Shown in pieces: positions 1-8,794 of a stretch of DNA of 64,000 nucleotides. Origin of the DNA: Strix aluco. Its lineage: Eukaryota; Chordata; Aves; Strigiformes; Strigidae. Position 1 is the stretch's first letter. Each line of letters opens with the position of its first letter. The position numbers and the translations under genes are program-made. The stretch spans positions 9,167,258 to 9,231,257 of the forward strand of contig NC_133954.1 of assembly GCF_031877795.1 (NCBI RefSeq). Direction: 5' to 3'. Under the pieces are notes generated by a model. That model was not told the DNA's origin and did not search any database. It was given only the letters and a program-made list of their open reading frames with translations.

Positions 1-799
1 CCCAGGCTCACCCCGGAGCCTGGCCAGGCAGGGAGACCCCGGCTGGGGCTGGGGAGCGGGGACGGAGCGGAGGATCCGTACAGGATGGCCAGGGCAGGGC
101 CGGGGACGTGGCGGGGACGGGGACGTGGCAGGGACGGGGATGGGGATGGTGGTGGCAGCCACGCGATGACATCGGTCCTGCCTGGCCATGGACTTGGACC
201 CCGAGCTGGCCGGGAGGCAGCGGGTGAATGATTAACCCGGCCCCGCGCGACATCCCAGGAACGGCGGGGCCCGGCGTGCGCGTGCCCGTGGCCACCGAGT
301 GCCACCAGTGTGGCCGTGGGAGCCGTGCGTGTGTTACGTGTGCCGCGTGCCGTGTGGCCCCTGCCTGGCCCGGGCGACCGGCGGCGGGGCTGGCCGTGCC
401 AAGCCGCGCTGTGCCGTGGCAGAGCCGACCCAAGGCCGTCGCGAATCATTTTGGGGCCAAAACCGGAGTGTTGGCCGGTGTCCACGCGTCCCCCCTCCCC
501 GAGTGCTGCGGCACCGCGTGGGCGCTGGCACCGGGCACCGGGCGGGGGCGAGGGGTGACGCCGCGGTACGGGGGGCCGTGCCGGCGGGCACCGGGCTCGG
601 GGCAGTTCCCACGGCGGGCGCCGGCTCCCTCGCCCCCGGCCTGCCGGCGCGGCCGCCCCGGCCCGGATGCCAGCGCGGTGAGGTGGAGCTGGGAGCGGCC
701 GCCAGAACTGGTTTGGCCGGGCCGAGGAGGTGTCTGGGCTGGGCCGCCGCCACGCTCCGCTTCCTGCTCCCGCCGGCGCCGCGCTCGCCCGTCGCGGCT
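1..799. other. GC-rich 5' flank of GRB7, no coding gene supported
   Basis: The stretch is very GC- and CpG-rich, especially 230-800, and could contain the GRB7 promoter and a non-coding first exon, which I could not locate. Open frames cross it on both strands, but their translations are low-complexity Pro/Ala/Arg/Gly and match no family I know. Such frames are expected where GC is this high because stop codons are rare. A short AT-rich motif near 228-239 resembles half of an HNF1 site, but that is too weak to call. Confidence 0.5.
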
Positions 800-1082
800 C
801 GGCCCGGCACGGCTCAGCCTGGTAAAGCTCAGTCTGGCACAGCTAAGGCTGGTACAGTTCAGCCCAGCACGGCTCAGCCTGGCACAGCTCAGCTCAGCAA
901 AACTCAGCCCAGTGCAGCTCAGCCCAGCAAAGCTCAGCCTGGCACAGCTCAGCCCAGCAAAGCTCAGCCTGCAATGGCTCAGCCCAGCAAAGCTCAGCCC
1001 AGCTCAGCCCAGCTTACTTTGGCCCAGTTAGGCTCAGTCCAACTGGGCTCCACCAGCCCCAGCCCAGCTCAGCTGGTGTCTC
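800..1082. repeat. GC-rich minisatellite upstream of GRB7
   Basis: Imperfect tandem repeats are built from blocks such as CAGCTCAGCCCAGCAAAG and CAGCCTGGCACAGCT, with a higher-order period of roughly 35-40 bases in the middle. The array lies between the CpG-rich flank and the first coding exon of GRB7. Translated frames through it are repetitive and not meaningful. Similar TGGCACAGCC blocks recur in the GRB7 3'UTR. Confidence 0.8.
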
Positions 1083-1330
1083 CCAGTGCCACCAGTCTCT
1101 CCGCAGTGATGTTGGGGCACTGGAGAGGGCCCCGCGTGGGACATGGAAGCGCTGGGAGATTCTCGGTTGTCTCGTAAGGGGCTGTGCTCACCGCCAGGCC
1201 CCTTCTCCTGCCCCCCAGCTCCTGCACTGGGATGGGGCTGGAGGGACGGGGACACCCCAACCCTTGGCAGCCACTCGGGACTTGGCCGGACCCCGCGGGG
1301 TGCTGGGAGGGGGGGCAGGCGGGGCGGTGC

Positions 1331-1357
1331 TGAGTCACGCCGCCGCACGCTGACTCA
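1331..1357. promoter_or_regulatory. Paired AP-1 / MARE-like sites upstream of GRB7
   Basis: TGAGTCA lies at 1331-1337 (within TGCTGAGTCAC, a Maf-type extension) and TGACTCA at 1351-1357. Both are perfect AP-1 heptamers. Their starts are 20 bases apart, about two helical turns, so they would sit on the same DNA face. They are about 220 bases before the GRB7 start codon. Binding is inferred from motif only. Confidence 0.5.
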
Positions 1358-1579
1358 CGGCTTGTCTGGGCGCCGGCAAAACACCACCCAGGCGGGTGCC
1401 AGGGGTGGGCAGCCCCTGGCAGCGCCGTGGCTCTGCCTGCGCCGGTGTGGCGGCGGCGTGGGGCCCACGTGGGGCCTGTGGGGGCTGCCCACGTGTGGCC
1501 ATGGACCCTCCGGCCCCGGGGACGAGGACCTGGAGCCTCGTGTGGTGCAGGACCTGCTCTTTCCCCCCCAGATAATGCC

Positions 1580-2025
1580 ATGGACGGGGGGGCTCAGCAG
1601 AGCAGCCTCCGGGAGCCCCCTGGGCCGGGCAGCACGGAGCAGGAGGGGGTCCCCAGCGAGTGGGATGGGGGCGAGGGCCCCCCCGAGGTCAAGCGCTCCC
1701 AGCCCCTCCTCATCCACGGCAGCAGGTGGGTGGGGGGGCCCAGATACTGGGGCTCCTCCTGCAGAGGTTTTGGGGGGGGGGGTCCAGTGGATTGAGGAGA
1801 CGGGGGGGCACAAGCTTGGGCATGGGGGCACAGGACCTCGTGCCGGGGGGGTCCGAGGGAGCTCAGCCCCTCTCTGCCCGCAGCCGGCAGCCGCCGGAGG
1901 AGCCGCGCGCCTCGTCGCTGCCCACCATCCCCAACCCCTTCCCCGAGCTCTGCAGCCCCTCCAACTCGCCCATCCTCAGCAGCCCGGCCCTGGGGCAGGG
2001 CCCCCCCCGCGAAGGCACCTCCCAC
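1580..2025 (+). CDS. GRB7: GRB7 coding exons 1-2, N-terminal proline-rich region
   Basis: Exons 1580-1725 and 1884-2025 encode residues 1-96. The conserved blocks [10 protein letters not shown] and [15 protein letters not shown] are the recognised N-terminal motifs of the GRB7/10/14 family. The rest is poorly conserved and rich in Gly, Pro and Glu. Intron 1 breaks a Ser codon after its second base. Exon 2 ends in phase 0 before a GTGAGT donor at 2026. Confidence 0.93.
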
Positions 2026-5000
2026 GTGAGTTGGGGGGGACAGGGGGCTTTTGGAGGAGGGAGGGGAGGGGAGGGGTCCCCTCCCACCCCCCCCCGACGC
2101 CCGCCCTGGCACGTGCTGGCAGGTGGTGAAGGTGTTCGGCGAGGACGGCGCGTGCCGCTCGCTGGAGGCGTCGGCGGGGACCACGGCGCGGCAGCTCTGT
2201 GAGACGCTGGTGCGGAGGACGCGGGCGCTGCAGGATCACAGCTGGGCCCTGGTCGAGCTGCACCAACACCTGGCCCTGGGTGAGCCGCCGGCGAGGCGTG
2301 GCACTGGGGGGGTCCCCTCGGGTCGCCCCGCTGAACCCCGTCCCCCCGCAGAGCGGTGCCTGGAGGACCACGAGTCGGTGGTGGAGGTGCAGAGCTCCTG
2401 GCCCCCGGGCGCCGACAGCCGCTTCGTCTTCCGCAAGAACTTCGCCAAGTACGAGCTCTTCAAGAGCAACACGGTACGTGGCTGCCGGGGCAAAGCCCGC
2501 AGGGACATGGGTGTCCCATGGTGAACTGGGTGTTCCACGGGGACCCTGAGCACCCCGGGGGTCTCCCCTGACCCCCCCTGTCCCCCCAGCAGTCCCTCTT
2601 CCCCGAGGTGATGGTGTCCAGCTGCCTGGAGGCAAATAAGAACATGGCACACTCTGAACTCATCCAGGTACGTGCCCGGCCATGCTGGAGGGACCCCACT
2701 GTGCTGGGGGGACCCTCCTGTGTTGTGGGGTCCCCACTGTGCCATGGGGACCTCGCTGTGCCATGGGGATCCTGCCATGCTGTGGGGACCCTGCCATGCC
2801 GCAGGGACCCCACTGTGCTGGGGGGACCCTGCTGTGGCGTGGGGACCCCGTTGTGCCGTGGGGACCCTGCCATGCCATGGGCCCGTGCCATGGGGACCCC
2901 ACCGTGCCCCTCAGCCCTTGTTTCCCCCCGCCCCCAGAACTTCCTCAACTCCGGGAGCTGCCCCGAGGTCCAGGGCTTCCTGCAGCTGCGGGAGGCCGGG
3001 CGCAAGGTCTGGAAGCGTTTCTACTTCTCCCTGCGCCGCTCGGGGCTCTACTACTCCACCAAAGGCACCTCCAAGGTGAGGGTGTGGGGGGGAGCACGGC
3101 CCGGGGGGGTGCGGTGGGACCAGCCCTGACACCCCCCTGCCCCACCCCAGGACCCCCGGCACCTCCAGTACTTCGCTGACCTCACCGAGTCCAACATCTA
3201 CTACGTGACGCAGGGCAAGAAGCTCTACGGGACGCCCACCGAGTTCGGCTTCTGCATCAAGGTGGGGATGGTCCCGCCTGGCTGGGGGCCGGGGGTCCCG
3301 GTCCTGCCGCGTGCGGTCCCCTGCCGTGGGGTCTGTGCCCCCCGGGGCTGCCCCATGACGGCTCCGGCCTCTCCCCGCAGCCCTACAAGGTGCGGAGCAG
3401 CGCGAAGGGCCTGAAGCTGCTCTGCAGCGAGGACGAGCAGAGCCGGAGCTGCTGGATGGCGGCTTTCCGCCTCTTCAAGGTGAGCCCCGGCCTTGCTGGG
3501 GTGTTACCGGCCCCGTGCTGGGGGATGCTGGGGGGATGCTGGAGAGATGCTGGGGAATGCTGGGGGGATGCTGGAGAGATGCTGGATAGATGCTGGAAGA
3601 TGCTGGGGGATGTTGGGGGGATGCTGGAGAGATGCTGGGGGATGCCAGGATGATGCCAGGGGGATTCTGGGGTCATGCTGGAGAGATGCTGAAGAGATGC
3701 TGGGGGGATGCTGGGAGACGCTGGGCGATGCTGGGGGATGCTGGAGAGATGCTGGGGATTGCCAGGGGGATGCCAGGGGGATGCTGGGGGGACACTGGGC
3801 GATGCTGGGGGGATGCTGGGGGGATGTCCCCATCCCTGTGCTAGAAAAGATGCAGGGTGGGTGTCCCTGTCCCCACACGGGGTAGATGTAACTGTCCCTG
3901 TCCCCACACTGGGTGGATGCGGAGGTCCCTGTCCCCACACCAGGCGGGTGGGTGCTCCCCCACCCCACTGAGGGACGGAGGCCCCGTGGGCCCCCCGCAC
4001 CTCACGGGGCCGTTCCCCCCAGTACGGCATGCAGCTCTACCGCAACTACCAGCAAGCGCAGGCGCGGCTGAGCCAGCCCTCCTGGATCAGCCCCACTCCC
4101 CTGGTGAGTGCTGCCCCCCCCCCCCTCCCCCGCAGCCCCCATCCCACGGGGACCCCCCCCCGGTCACCCCCCGCTTCCCCGCAGCGAAGCGTCTCGGACA
4201 ATGCGCTGGTGGCCATGGACTTCTCGGGGTGCACGGGCCGAGTGATCGAGAACCCCAGCGAGGTGCTGACGGTGGCACTGGAGGAGGCGCAGGCCTGGAG
4301 GGTGAGTTGGGGTGCAGGGGCGCGAGGGGGGGTCCCCCTTGAGCCCACCCTAACGCCTGCTTCTTGCTTTGCACGGCCAGAAGAAGACGACGCACCGGTA
4401 CAGCCTGCCCGCAGCCTGCCAGAGCTCCCCGCTCAGCGCCGGTGAGCAGCGCCCGGCCGCGGGCTCCCATCCGGCACAGCCGAGGGGGGGGGGCTCTGCC
4501 CCGCGGGGGGGGTTCTTCCCCCCAAGCCTGATGCCCGTCTCCCCACAGCCATCCACCGCACCCAGCCCTGGTTCCACGGGCGCATCTCCCGGGAGGACAC
4601 CCAGCAGCTCATCGGCCGTCAGGGCTTGGTGGATGGGTAGGGGACCCCCCCCGGGGGGCGTTTGGGGTCCCTGGGGTCATGGGGGGGGTGGACATGGGAC
4701 CCCTGGGGGGTACATGACCCCAGAGGTTATAGGGCCCTGTGGCTCATGGGGTGATAAAGGACACCTGCGGGGATGGGGGGAGACTTTTGGGGGGGCGGGG
4801 CATGGGATCCTGGGGTTGTTGGGACCCCCCCAGGGTTTGCAGGGGATCTGCTCCCAGAGGTTGGGGACCCTGGGGTTGGGGGGGGATGACACATGACAGT
4901 CCCCAGGGCTCCCAGGGGGATACAGGGCTCCCAGTGGGTACAGGACCCCAGGGCTTCGGGGAGGGGGGTATCTGGGACTCCAGGGGTGGCAGAGGGGGCC

Positions 5001-5356
5001 TGGGACCAGCGGTGACACACCCCCCTCTGCACCCCCCGGGGCTCGCAGTGTCTTCCTGGTGCGGGAGAGCCAACGCAACCCCAAGGGCTTCGTCCTGTCC
5101 CTGTGCCACCTGCAGAGAGTCAAACACTATCTCATCCTGCCGGTGAGTGCCAGGGGGGCCGGGGGGGGCTGGGGGCTGCCTGTGGGGTCCTGACCCCCTC
5201 CCCCGGCAGAGCGAGGAGGAGGGACGACTCTACTTCACCATGGACGACGGGCAGACCCGCTTCGCCGACCTCATCCAGCTCGTGGAGTTTCACCAGATCA
5301 ACCGCGGCATCCTGCCCTGCAAGCTGCGGCACTACTGCACCTGCGTGGCCCTCTGA
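1580..5356 (+). CDS. GRB7: GRB7, growth factor receptor-bound protein 7
   Basis: Cytoplasmic adaptor that binds phosphotyrosines on activated receptors (ERBB2, EGFR) and FAK through its SH2 domain, and signals to migration and growth pathways. Coding exons: 1580-1725, 1884-2025, 2123-2279, 2352-2473, 2590-2667, 2938-3075, 3151-3261, 3381-3479, 4023-4103, 4185-4301, 4381-4441, 4549-4636, 5049-5142, 5210-5356. All have AG/GT borders and compatible phases. They give 526 aa, against 532 in human. Order: N-terminal SH3-ligand-like stretch (KRSQPLLI, then [11 protein letters not shown]), RA from about residue 97, PH about 219-332, BPS about 359-417, SH2 from W425 with FLVRES arginine R452. The start at 1580 is the first ATG in frame after a splice acceptor at 1570-1571. 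A nearer upstream ATG at 1575 is out of frame. Introns are very short (67-107 bases for most). Identification is secure from remembered human sequence. The non-coding 5' exon is unresolved. Confidence 0.97.
2123..2667 (+). CDS. GRB7: GRB7 coding exons 3-5, RA (Ras-associating) domain
   Basis: Exons 2123-2279, 2352-2473 and 2590-2667 encode residues 97-215. The start [15 protein letters not shown] and the end [13 protein letters not shown] match the ubiquitin-like RA domain and the linker to PH. In the family this region binds small GTPases. Exon 5 opens with a NAGNAG acceptor (CAGCAG at 2587-2592), so the first Gln (residue 190) may be alternatively included. Confidence 0.94.
2670..2905. repeat. 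19-bp minisatellite in GRB7 intron 5
   Basis: About a dozen imperfect copies of a 19-base unit close to CTGTGCCATGGGGACCCTG fill most of the 270-base intron before the PH exons. Copies differ by single substitutions. The repeat stays open in several frames on both strands, which produces spurious long open frames. Confidence 0.85.
2938..3479 (+). CDS. GRB7: GRB7 coding exons 6-8, PH domain
   Basis: Exons 2938-3075, 3151-3261 and 3381-3479, all phase 0, encode residues 216-331. The PH fold is recognisable from [22 protein letters not shown] through STKGTSKDPRHLQY to the C-terminal helix [10 protein letters not shown] with its invariant Trp. In the family it binds phosphoinositides and helps membrane recruitment. 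Confidence 0.94.
3500..3830. repeat. GATGCTGGGG minisatellite in GRB7 intron 8
   Basis: Roughly 25 copies of a 12-13-base unit, GATGCTGGGGG alternating with GATGCTGGAGA, fill the intron between the PH and BPS exons. The G runs make G-quadruplex formation possible on the plus (transcribed RNA) strand. From 3840 to 3960 it passes into a CCCTGTCCCCACAC-type repeat. Confidence 0.88.
4023..4441 (+). CDS. GRB7: GRB7 coding exons 9-11, BPS region
   Basis: Exons 4023-4103, 4185-4301 and 4381-4441 encode residues 332-417. The first finishes the PH-BPS linker ([13 protein letters not shown]). The second encodes the core BPS motif ([12 protein letters not shown], then RVIENPSEV). The BPS segment is specific to GRB7/10/14 and contributes to receptor binding and kinase inhibition in the family. 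Introns here are only 81, 79 and 107 bases. Confidence 0.93.
4549..5356 (+). CDS. GRB7: GRB7 coding exons 12-14, SH2 domain and stop
   Basis: Exons 4549-4636, 5049-5142 and 5210-5356 encode residues 418-526. The SH2 signature is complete: [18 protein letters not shown] with the phosphotyrosine-binding Arg at 452, the beta-D block [12 protein letters not shown], and the C-terminal [25 protein letters not shown] is at 5354-5356. The intron before the last exon is just 67 bases. Confidence 0.95.
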
Positions 5357-5364
5357 GCCCGGCA

Positions 5365-5600
5365 CCGCCTGGCACAGCCGGCACGGCATGGCTTGGCACG
5401 GCCCAGCACCACCGGCACGGCTTGGCACAGCCCGGCACTGCCGATATGGCACAGCCTGGCCCAGCCTGGCCCAGCTTGGCACTGCCGATATGGCACAGCC
5501 TGGCCCAGCCTGGCACAGCTTGGCACAGCCCAGCACCACCAGCACGGCTTGGCACAGCCCGGCACGGCCTGGCACAGGGCAGCAGGATCGGGCCCAACTC
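5365..5600. repeat. Minisatellite in the GRB7 3'UTR
   Basis: The array begins about 10 bases after the stop codon and is built of TGGCACAGCC / TGGCCCAGCC decamers. A longer segment containing GGCACTGCCGATATGGCAC appears twice, near 5434 and 5479. It would be transcribed as part of the 3'UTR. The decamers resemble blocks in the array upstream of the gene. Confidence 0.82.
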
Positions 5601-5928
5601 GGTGCAGCACACGCAGGGCTGAGAACAGCTCCTCCACCCCCCACCCGGTGTCCCGGGTGCCGGCTCTGCCCGCGGGGTCCTGGGGTGCCAGCACTGCCGG
5701 GCCCCCCCCCGACTCAAGCACTTTCTTCCCCCCCCAGCACCAGCCCCGAGTGTCCCCAAGTGTCCCTGTGGGGGCCTGGCACTGCTCACCCCCAGGCCAG
5801 GTGGGCTTGGGGGTCCTCAGCCCCAGAAGCAGCGTCCCGGGGGGGGGGGGGTGAGGGGGGCACCCACCACCGCGTCCCCCACGTTCCCGCAAGGCCAGTT
5901 GAACTGTGACATGTTTTTTACCAGTGAC

Positions 5929-5934
5929 AATAAA
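5929..5934 (+). terminator. GRB7: GRB7 polyadenylation signal
   Basis: A canonical AATAAA lies about 570 bases after the GRB7 stop codon, followed by a T-rich stretch (5940-5946). It is the only such hexamer I see between the stop and the next gene, so the mRNA end is placed at about 5950-5960. Confidence 0.85.
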
Positions 5935-6121
5935 GGTTATTTTTTCAGAGCTCCTGCCTCGCTCCCTCTAAAGGAAAATCCGCGGTGCTGGGGGCAGGGT
6001 GGGTCCCCCATGTTCCACCGTGTCCCCGTGGTCCCCCAAATCCTGCACAAAGGCCCCTCTGTGCGCCCCGGGCACCACGTGCGGCTCAGCCACGAGGCCG
6101 CCAGCAAATCCCCGGCGGGGA

Positions 6122-6141
6122 GGATTAGCGGGGCAGGATTA
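6122..6141 (+). promoter_or_regulatory. Two CRX/OTX-type sites before the RDH8-like gene
   Basis: GGATTA at 6122-6127 and again at 6136-6141 is the reverse complement of TAATCC, the core bound by the photoreceptor homeoproteins CRX and OTX2. The two copies start 14 bases apart, same orientation, about 45 bases upstream of a TATA-like element. Function is inferred from motif, spacing and the photoreceptor role of RDH8. Confidence 0.55.
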
Positions 6142-6181
6142 AGGGCCTGGATTTGGGGGGGCCCAGGGCTGGGGCAGCTGC

Positions 6182-6188
6182 TATTAAA
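6182..6188 (+). promoter_or_regulatory. TATA-like element of the RDH8-like gene
   Basis: TATTAAA sits 38-44 bases before the start codon at 6226 in otherwise G/C-rich sequence. With usual TATA-to-start spacing, transcription would begin around 6212-6216, giving a 5'UTR of only about 10-15 bases with no upstream intron. The whole intergenic promoter is squeezed into the 270 bases after the GRB7 poly(A) signal. Confidence 0.6.
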
Positions 6189-6225
6189 GGCGGGGGGGGC
6201 CGGGGAGGGGGGTCACGGCTGTGCC

Positions 6226-8649
6226 ATGTCTCCCAAGACGGTGCTGATCACCGGCTGCTCCTCCGGCATCGGGCTGGCACTGGCTGTCCGGCTGGCAAAG
6301 GACAAGCAGCGCCGCTTCCGAGGTGAGCGGGGTGTAGTGGGGGGGGACAGGGGGACGGGAGACACCCCCCCGATTCGGGGGAGGGGGGGGGCTGAGCTGC
6401 TTCTGCCCCCAGTCATCGCCACCATGAGGAACGTGAGCAGGAGCGGGGCGCTGGCGGCGGCGGCGGGGCCGGCGCTGGGCCAGACACTGGAGATCAAGCA
6501 GCTGGATGTGTGCGACGAGGGCTCCATCCGCACCTGCCTCGACAGCATCCCTGGGCGCCACGTCGACATCCTGGGTGAGCCCCGGGAACGCCCTTCCACT
6601 GCGTCCCTGTGGCGCCAGGGACCCCCTGTGCCGGGGATCCTCTGTGCTGGGGACCCCCCGTGCACTGGGGGAACTGGGGACTGTCCCTGCCAAAAACATC
6701 CTGTGCTGGGGACCCCCCGTGTGCCAGGGACCCTCTCCCCACCCAGGACATCCCATACTGGGGACCCCCTGAGCACTGGGGACCCTCCATGCTGGGGACC
6801 CCCTGCACCAGGGACCCTCTGAGCACTGGGGTCTCTCCATGCTGGGGACCCCCCATGTGCCAGGGACCATCCCCACCCAGGACATCCCATACTGGGGACC
6901 CCCTGAGCACCGGGGACCCTCGTGCATGGGCAGTGGGAGCCCCCCCGTGCAGGGGGACACCCCACTGACACCCCGCACCCACAGTCAGCAACGCCGGGGT
7001 GGGGATGGCGGGTCCCCTGGAGTGCCAGAGCCTGGCGGCCATGCAGAGCCTCATGGACACCAACTTCTTCGGCCTCGTCCGCCTGGTCAAGGAGGTGCTG
7101 CCCGACATGAAACGGCGCCGCGGGGGCCACATCGTGGTCATCAGCAGCATCATGGGCCTGCAGGGTAGGGGGGGGGACAGGGCACCCCAGTGGGATCAGC
7201 GCCCCCCCACCCCAGCCCTGACCAGGACCCCCCCGCTCATCCAGGCATCGTCTTCAACGACATCTACGCGGCCTCCAAGTTCGCGGTGGAGGGTTTTTGC
7301 GAGAGCCTGGTGGTGCAGGCGCTGCGCTTCAACGTGGCGTGAGTGCCGGGGGCTGGCAGCCCGCGCGGCCCCCCCCGGGGCTGGAGGGGGTCAGGGGGCA
7401 CCGGGGTCCCCAGCGCCCCATTTCCGGGCAGGATCAGCCTGGTGGAGCCGGGGCCGGTGACGACGGAGTTCGAGGTGAAGCTGTATGAGGAAGCCGAACG
7501 CGCCGACTACTCACGGACAGACCCCGAGACGGCCGACATCTTCACCAACCTCTACCTGAGGAACTCCAAGGACGTCTTCACCAGCCTGGGCCAGAGCCCC
7601 GAGGACATCGCGGAGGTGACGGGGTGGGGGGTGGCCCCTTTTCCCACCCCCCAGCCTGGCAGCCCCTGGCTGGGCTGGGCTGTCCAGAGGAACCTCAATT
7701 AGCCCTAACGAGGGGCAGCGACCCCAGGCTGGCAGCGGGGTGGGGGTCCTGCCCCAACAACCGCTCCCCCCCGAGCCCCATCCTGATGGGGCTGAGCCTG
7801 GCTGGGAACGGGGATGGGGATGGGGTGGGGTAGGATTGGATGGAGATAGGGATAGGATGGGATGGGGATAGAATGGGAATGGGAAGGAGTTGGGATGAAT
7901 CAGAATGGGAATGGGAATGGAAATGGGAATGGGATGGGAATGGGGTTGGTGATGGGGATGGGATGCAGATAGGATGGAAAGGGGATGGGGATGGGATGGG
8001 AAGGAGATGGAATGGGAATGGGAATTGGGATAGGATGGGATGGGAATGGGAATGGGATGGGATGGGGATGGAATGGGGATGGGATGGGATGGGATGGAGT
8101 GGGAATGGGATTGGTGATGGGAATTGGGATGGAATGGGATGGGCATGGAAAGCAGATGGAATGGGAATGGGAATTGGGATGGGATGGGATGGGATGGGGA
8201 TGGAAAGGGGATGGAATGGGAAGGGGAATGGGGACAGGATGGGATGGGATGGGATGGAGCGGGAAGGGGATTAGTGATGGGGATGGGATGCAGATAGGAT
8301 GGAAAGGGGATGGGGATGGGGATGGGATGGGATGGGAATGGGGATGGAGGCGGGATGGGGCTGAGGAGGGGATGGGACAGGAAGGGGACAGTAACGTCCC
8401 CACGCGCAGCACACGCTGCGGGTGATCGAGGCGGCCCGGCCGCCCTTCCGGCACCAGACCAACGCGGCGTACACGCCGATGGCCGCGCTGAAACACGCCG
8501 ACCCCAGCGGCGCCCTCATGACCGACGCGTTCTACAAGCTGGTGTTCAAGTACGACGCGGTGCTGCGGCTCAGCCTCCGCGCCATCCGCCTGCTCCGCTG
8601 GAAGGCCCAGAAGGTGAAGGAGGGCGCCCGGCTGCTGGGCTTCAAGTAG
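6226..8649 (+). CDS. RDH8: RDH8-like retinol dehydrogenase (short-chain dehydrogenase)
   Basis: NADP(H)-dependent short-chain dehydrogenase of the RDH8/HSD17B1 branch. RDH8 reduces all-trans-retinal to retinol in photoreceptor outer segments. Exons 6226-6322, 6413-6574, 6985-7164, 7245-7338, 7432-7615 and 8410-8649 join in phase to 318 aa (human RDH8 311). Visible: cofactor motif TGCSSGIG (9-16), NAG (89-91), active-site N113, catalytic S141 and YAASK with Y154 and K158. The stretches [29 protein letters not shown] and [14 protein letters not shown] fit RDH8 much better than HSD17B1. The C-terminal 40 residues are basic/hydrophobic and may anchor the enzyme to membrane. The ATG starts directly at the Rossmann strand, as in the family. 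The symbol is provisional: it could be the RDH8 ortholog or an older paralog lost in mammals. Confidence 0.88.
6605..6935. repeat. GGGGACCC minisatellite in RDH8-like intron 2
   Basis: Imperfect units of about 17-20 bases, close to CTGTGCTGGGGACCCCC, fill the intron. A longer block (from CCCACCCAGGACATCCCATACTGGGGACCC) is duplicated near 6735 and 6875. The unit is similar to the 19-base unit in GRB7 intron 5. Confidence 0.82.
7800..8395. repeat. GGGATGGGAAT array in the last RDH8-like intron
   Basis: About 590 bases of purine-rich GGGAT, GGGAAT and GGGGAT units occupy most of the intron before the last coding exon. The plus strand contains many four-run GGGATGGGATGGGATGGG stretches, a classic G-quadruplex pattern, and these would also be in the pre-mRNA. 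Long open frames through it translate as Gly/Met/Trp/Asp or Pro/Ile/Ser/His repeats and are artefacts. Confidence 0.92.
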
Positions 8650-8766
8650 CCCCCACGGCCCTCGGCAGCCTGGGGGGCAGCTCGGAGGTGGGGGGCAAGC
8701 GGGGCTGGGACCCACGTAGGGTTTCGCTTCCTGCTCCCGGCCCAAAATAGCACCCGCCGCCGCCGT

Positions 8767-8772
8767 ATTAAA
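8767..8772 (+). terminator. RDH8-like polyadenylation signal (ATTAAA)
   Basis: ATTAAA, the commonest variant signal, lies 118 bases after the TAG stop. This suggests a short 3'UTR ending near 8785-8795. No AATAAA is visible nearby. Confidence 0.6.
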
Positions 8773-8794
8773 ATCGGGAGTGGTATTTTTAACC

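Noticed and set aside
228-1177. Long plus-strand frames upstream of GRB7
   Set aside because: They pass through the minisatellite and give low-complexity Pro/Ala/Gln repeats in two frames equally. No domain or splice context.
6226-8649. HSD17B1 as the identity of the dehydrogenase
   Set aside because: HSD17B1 lies on the same human chromosome arm region and shares the fold, but the [15 protein letters not shown] and [11 protein letters not shown] segments and the end of the protein follow RDH8.
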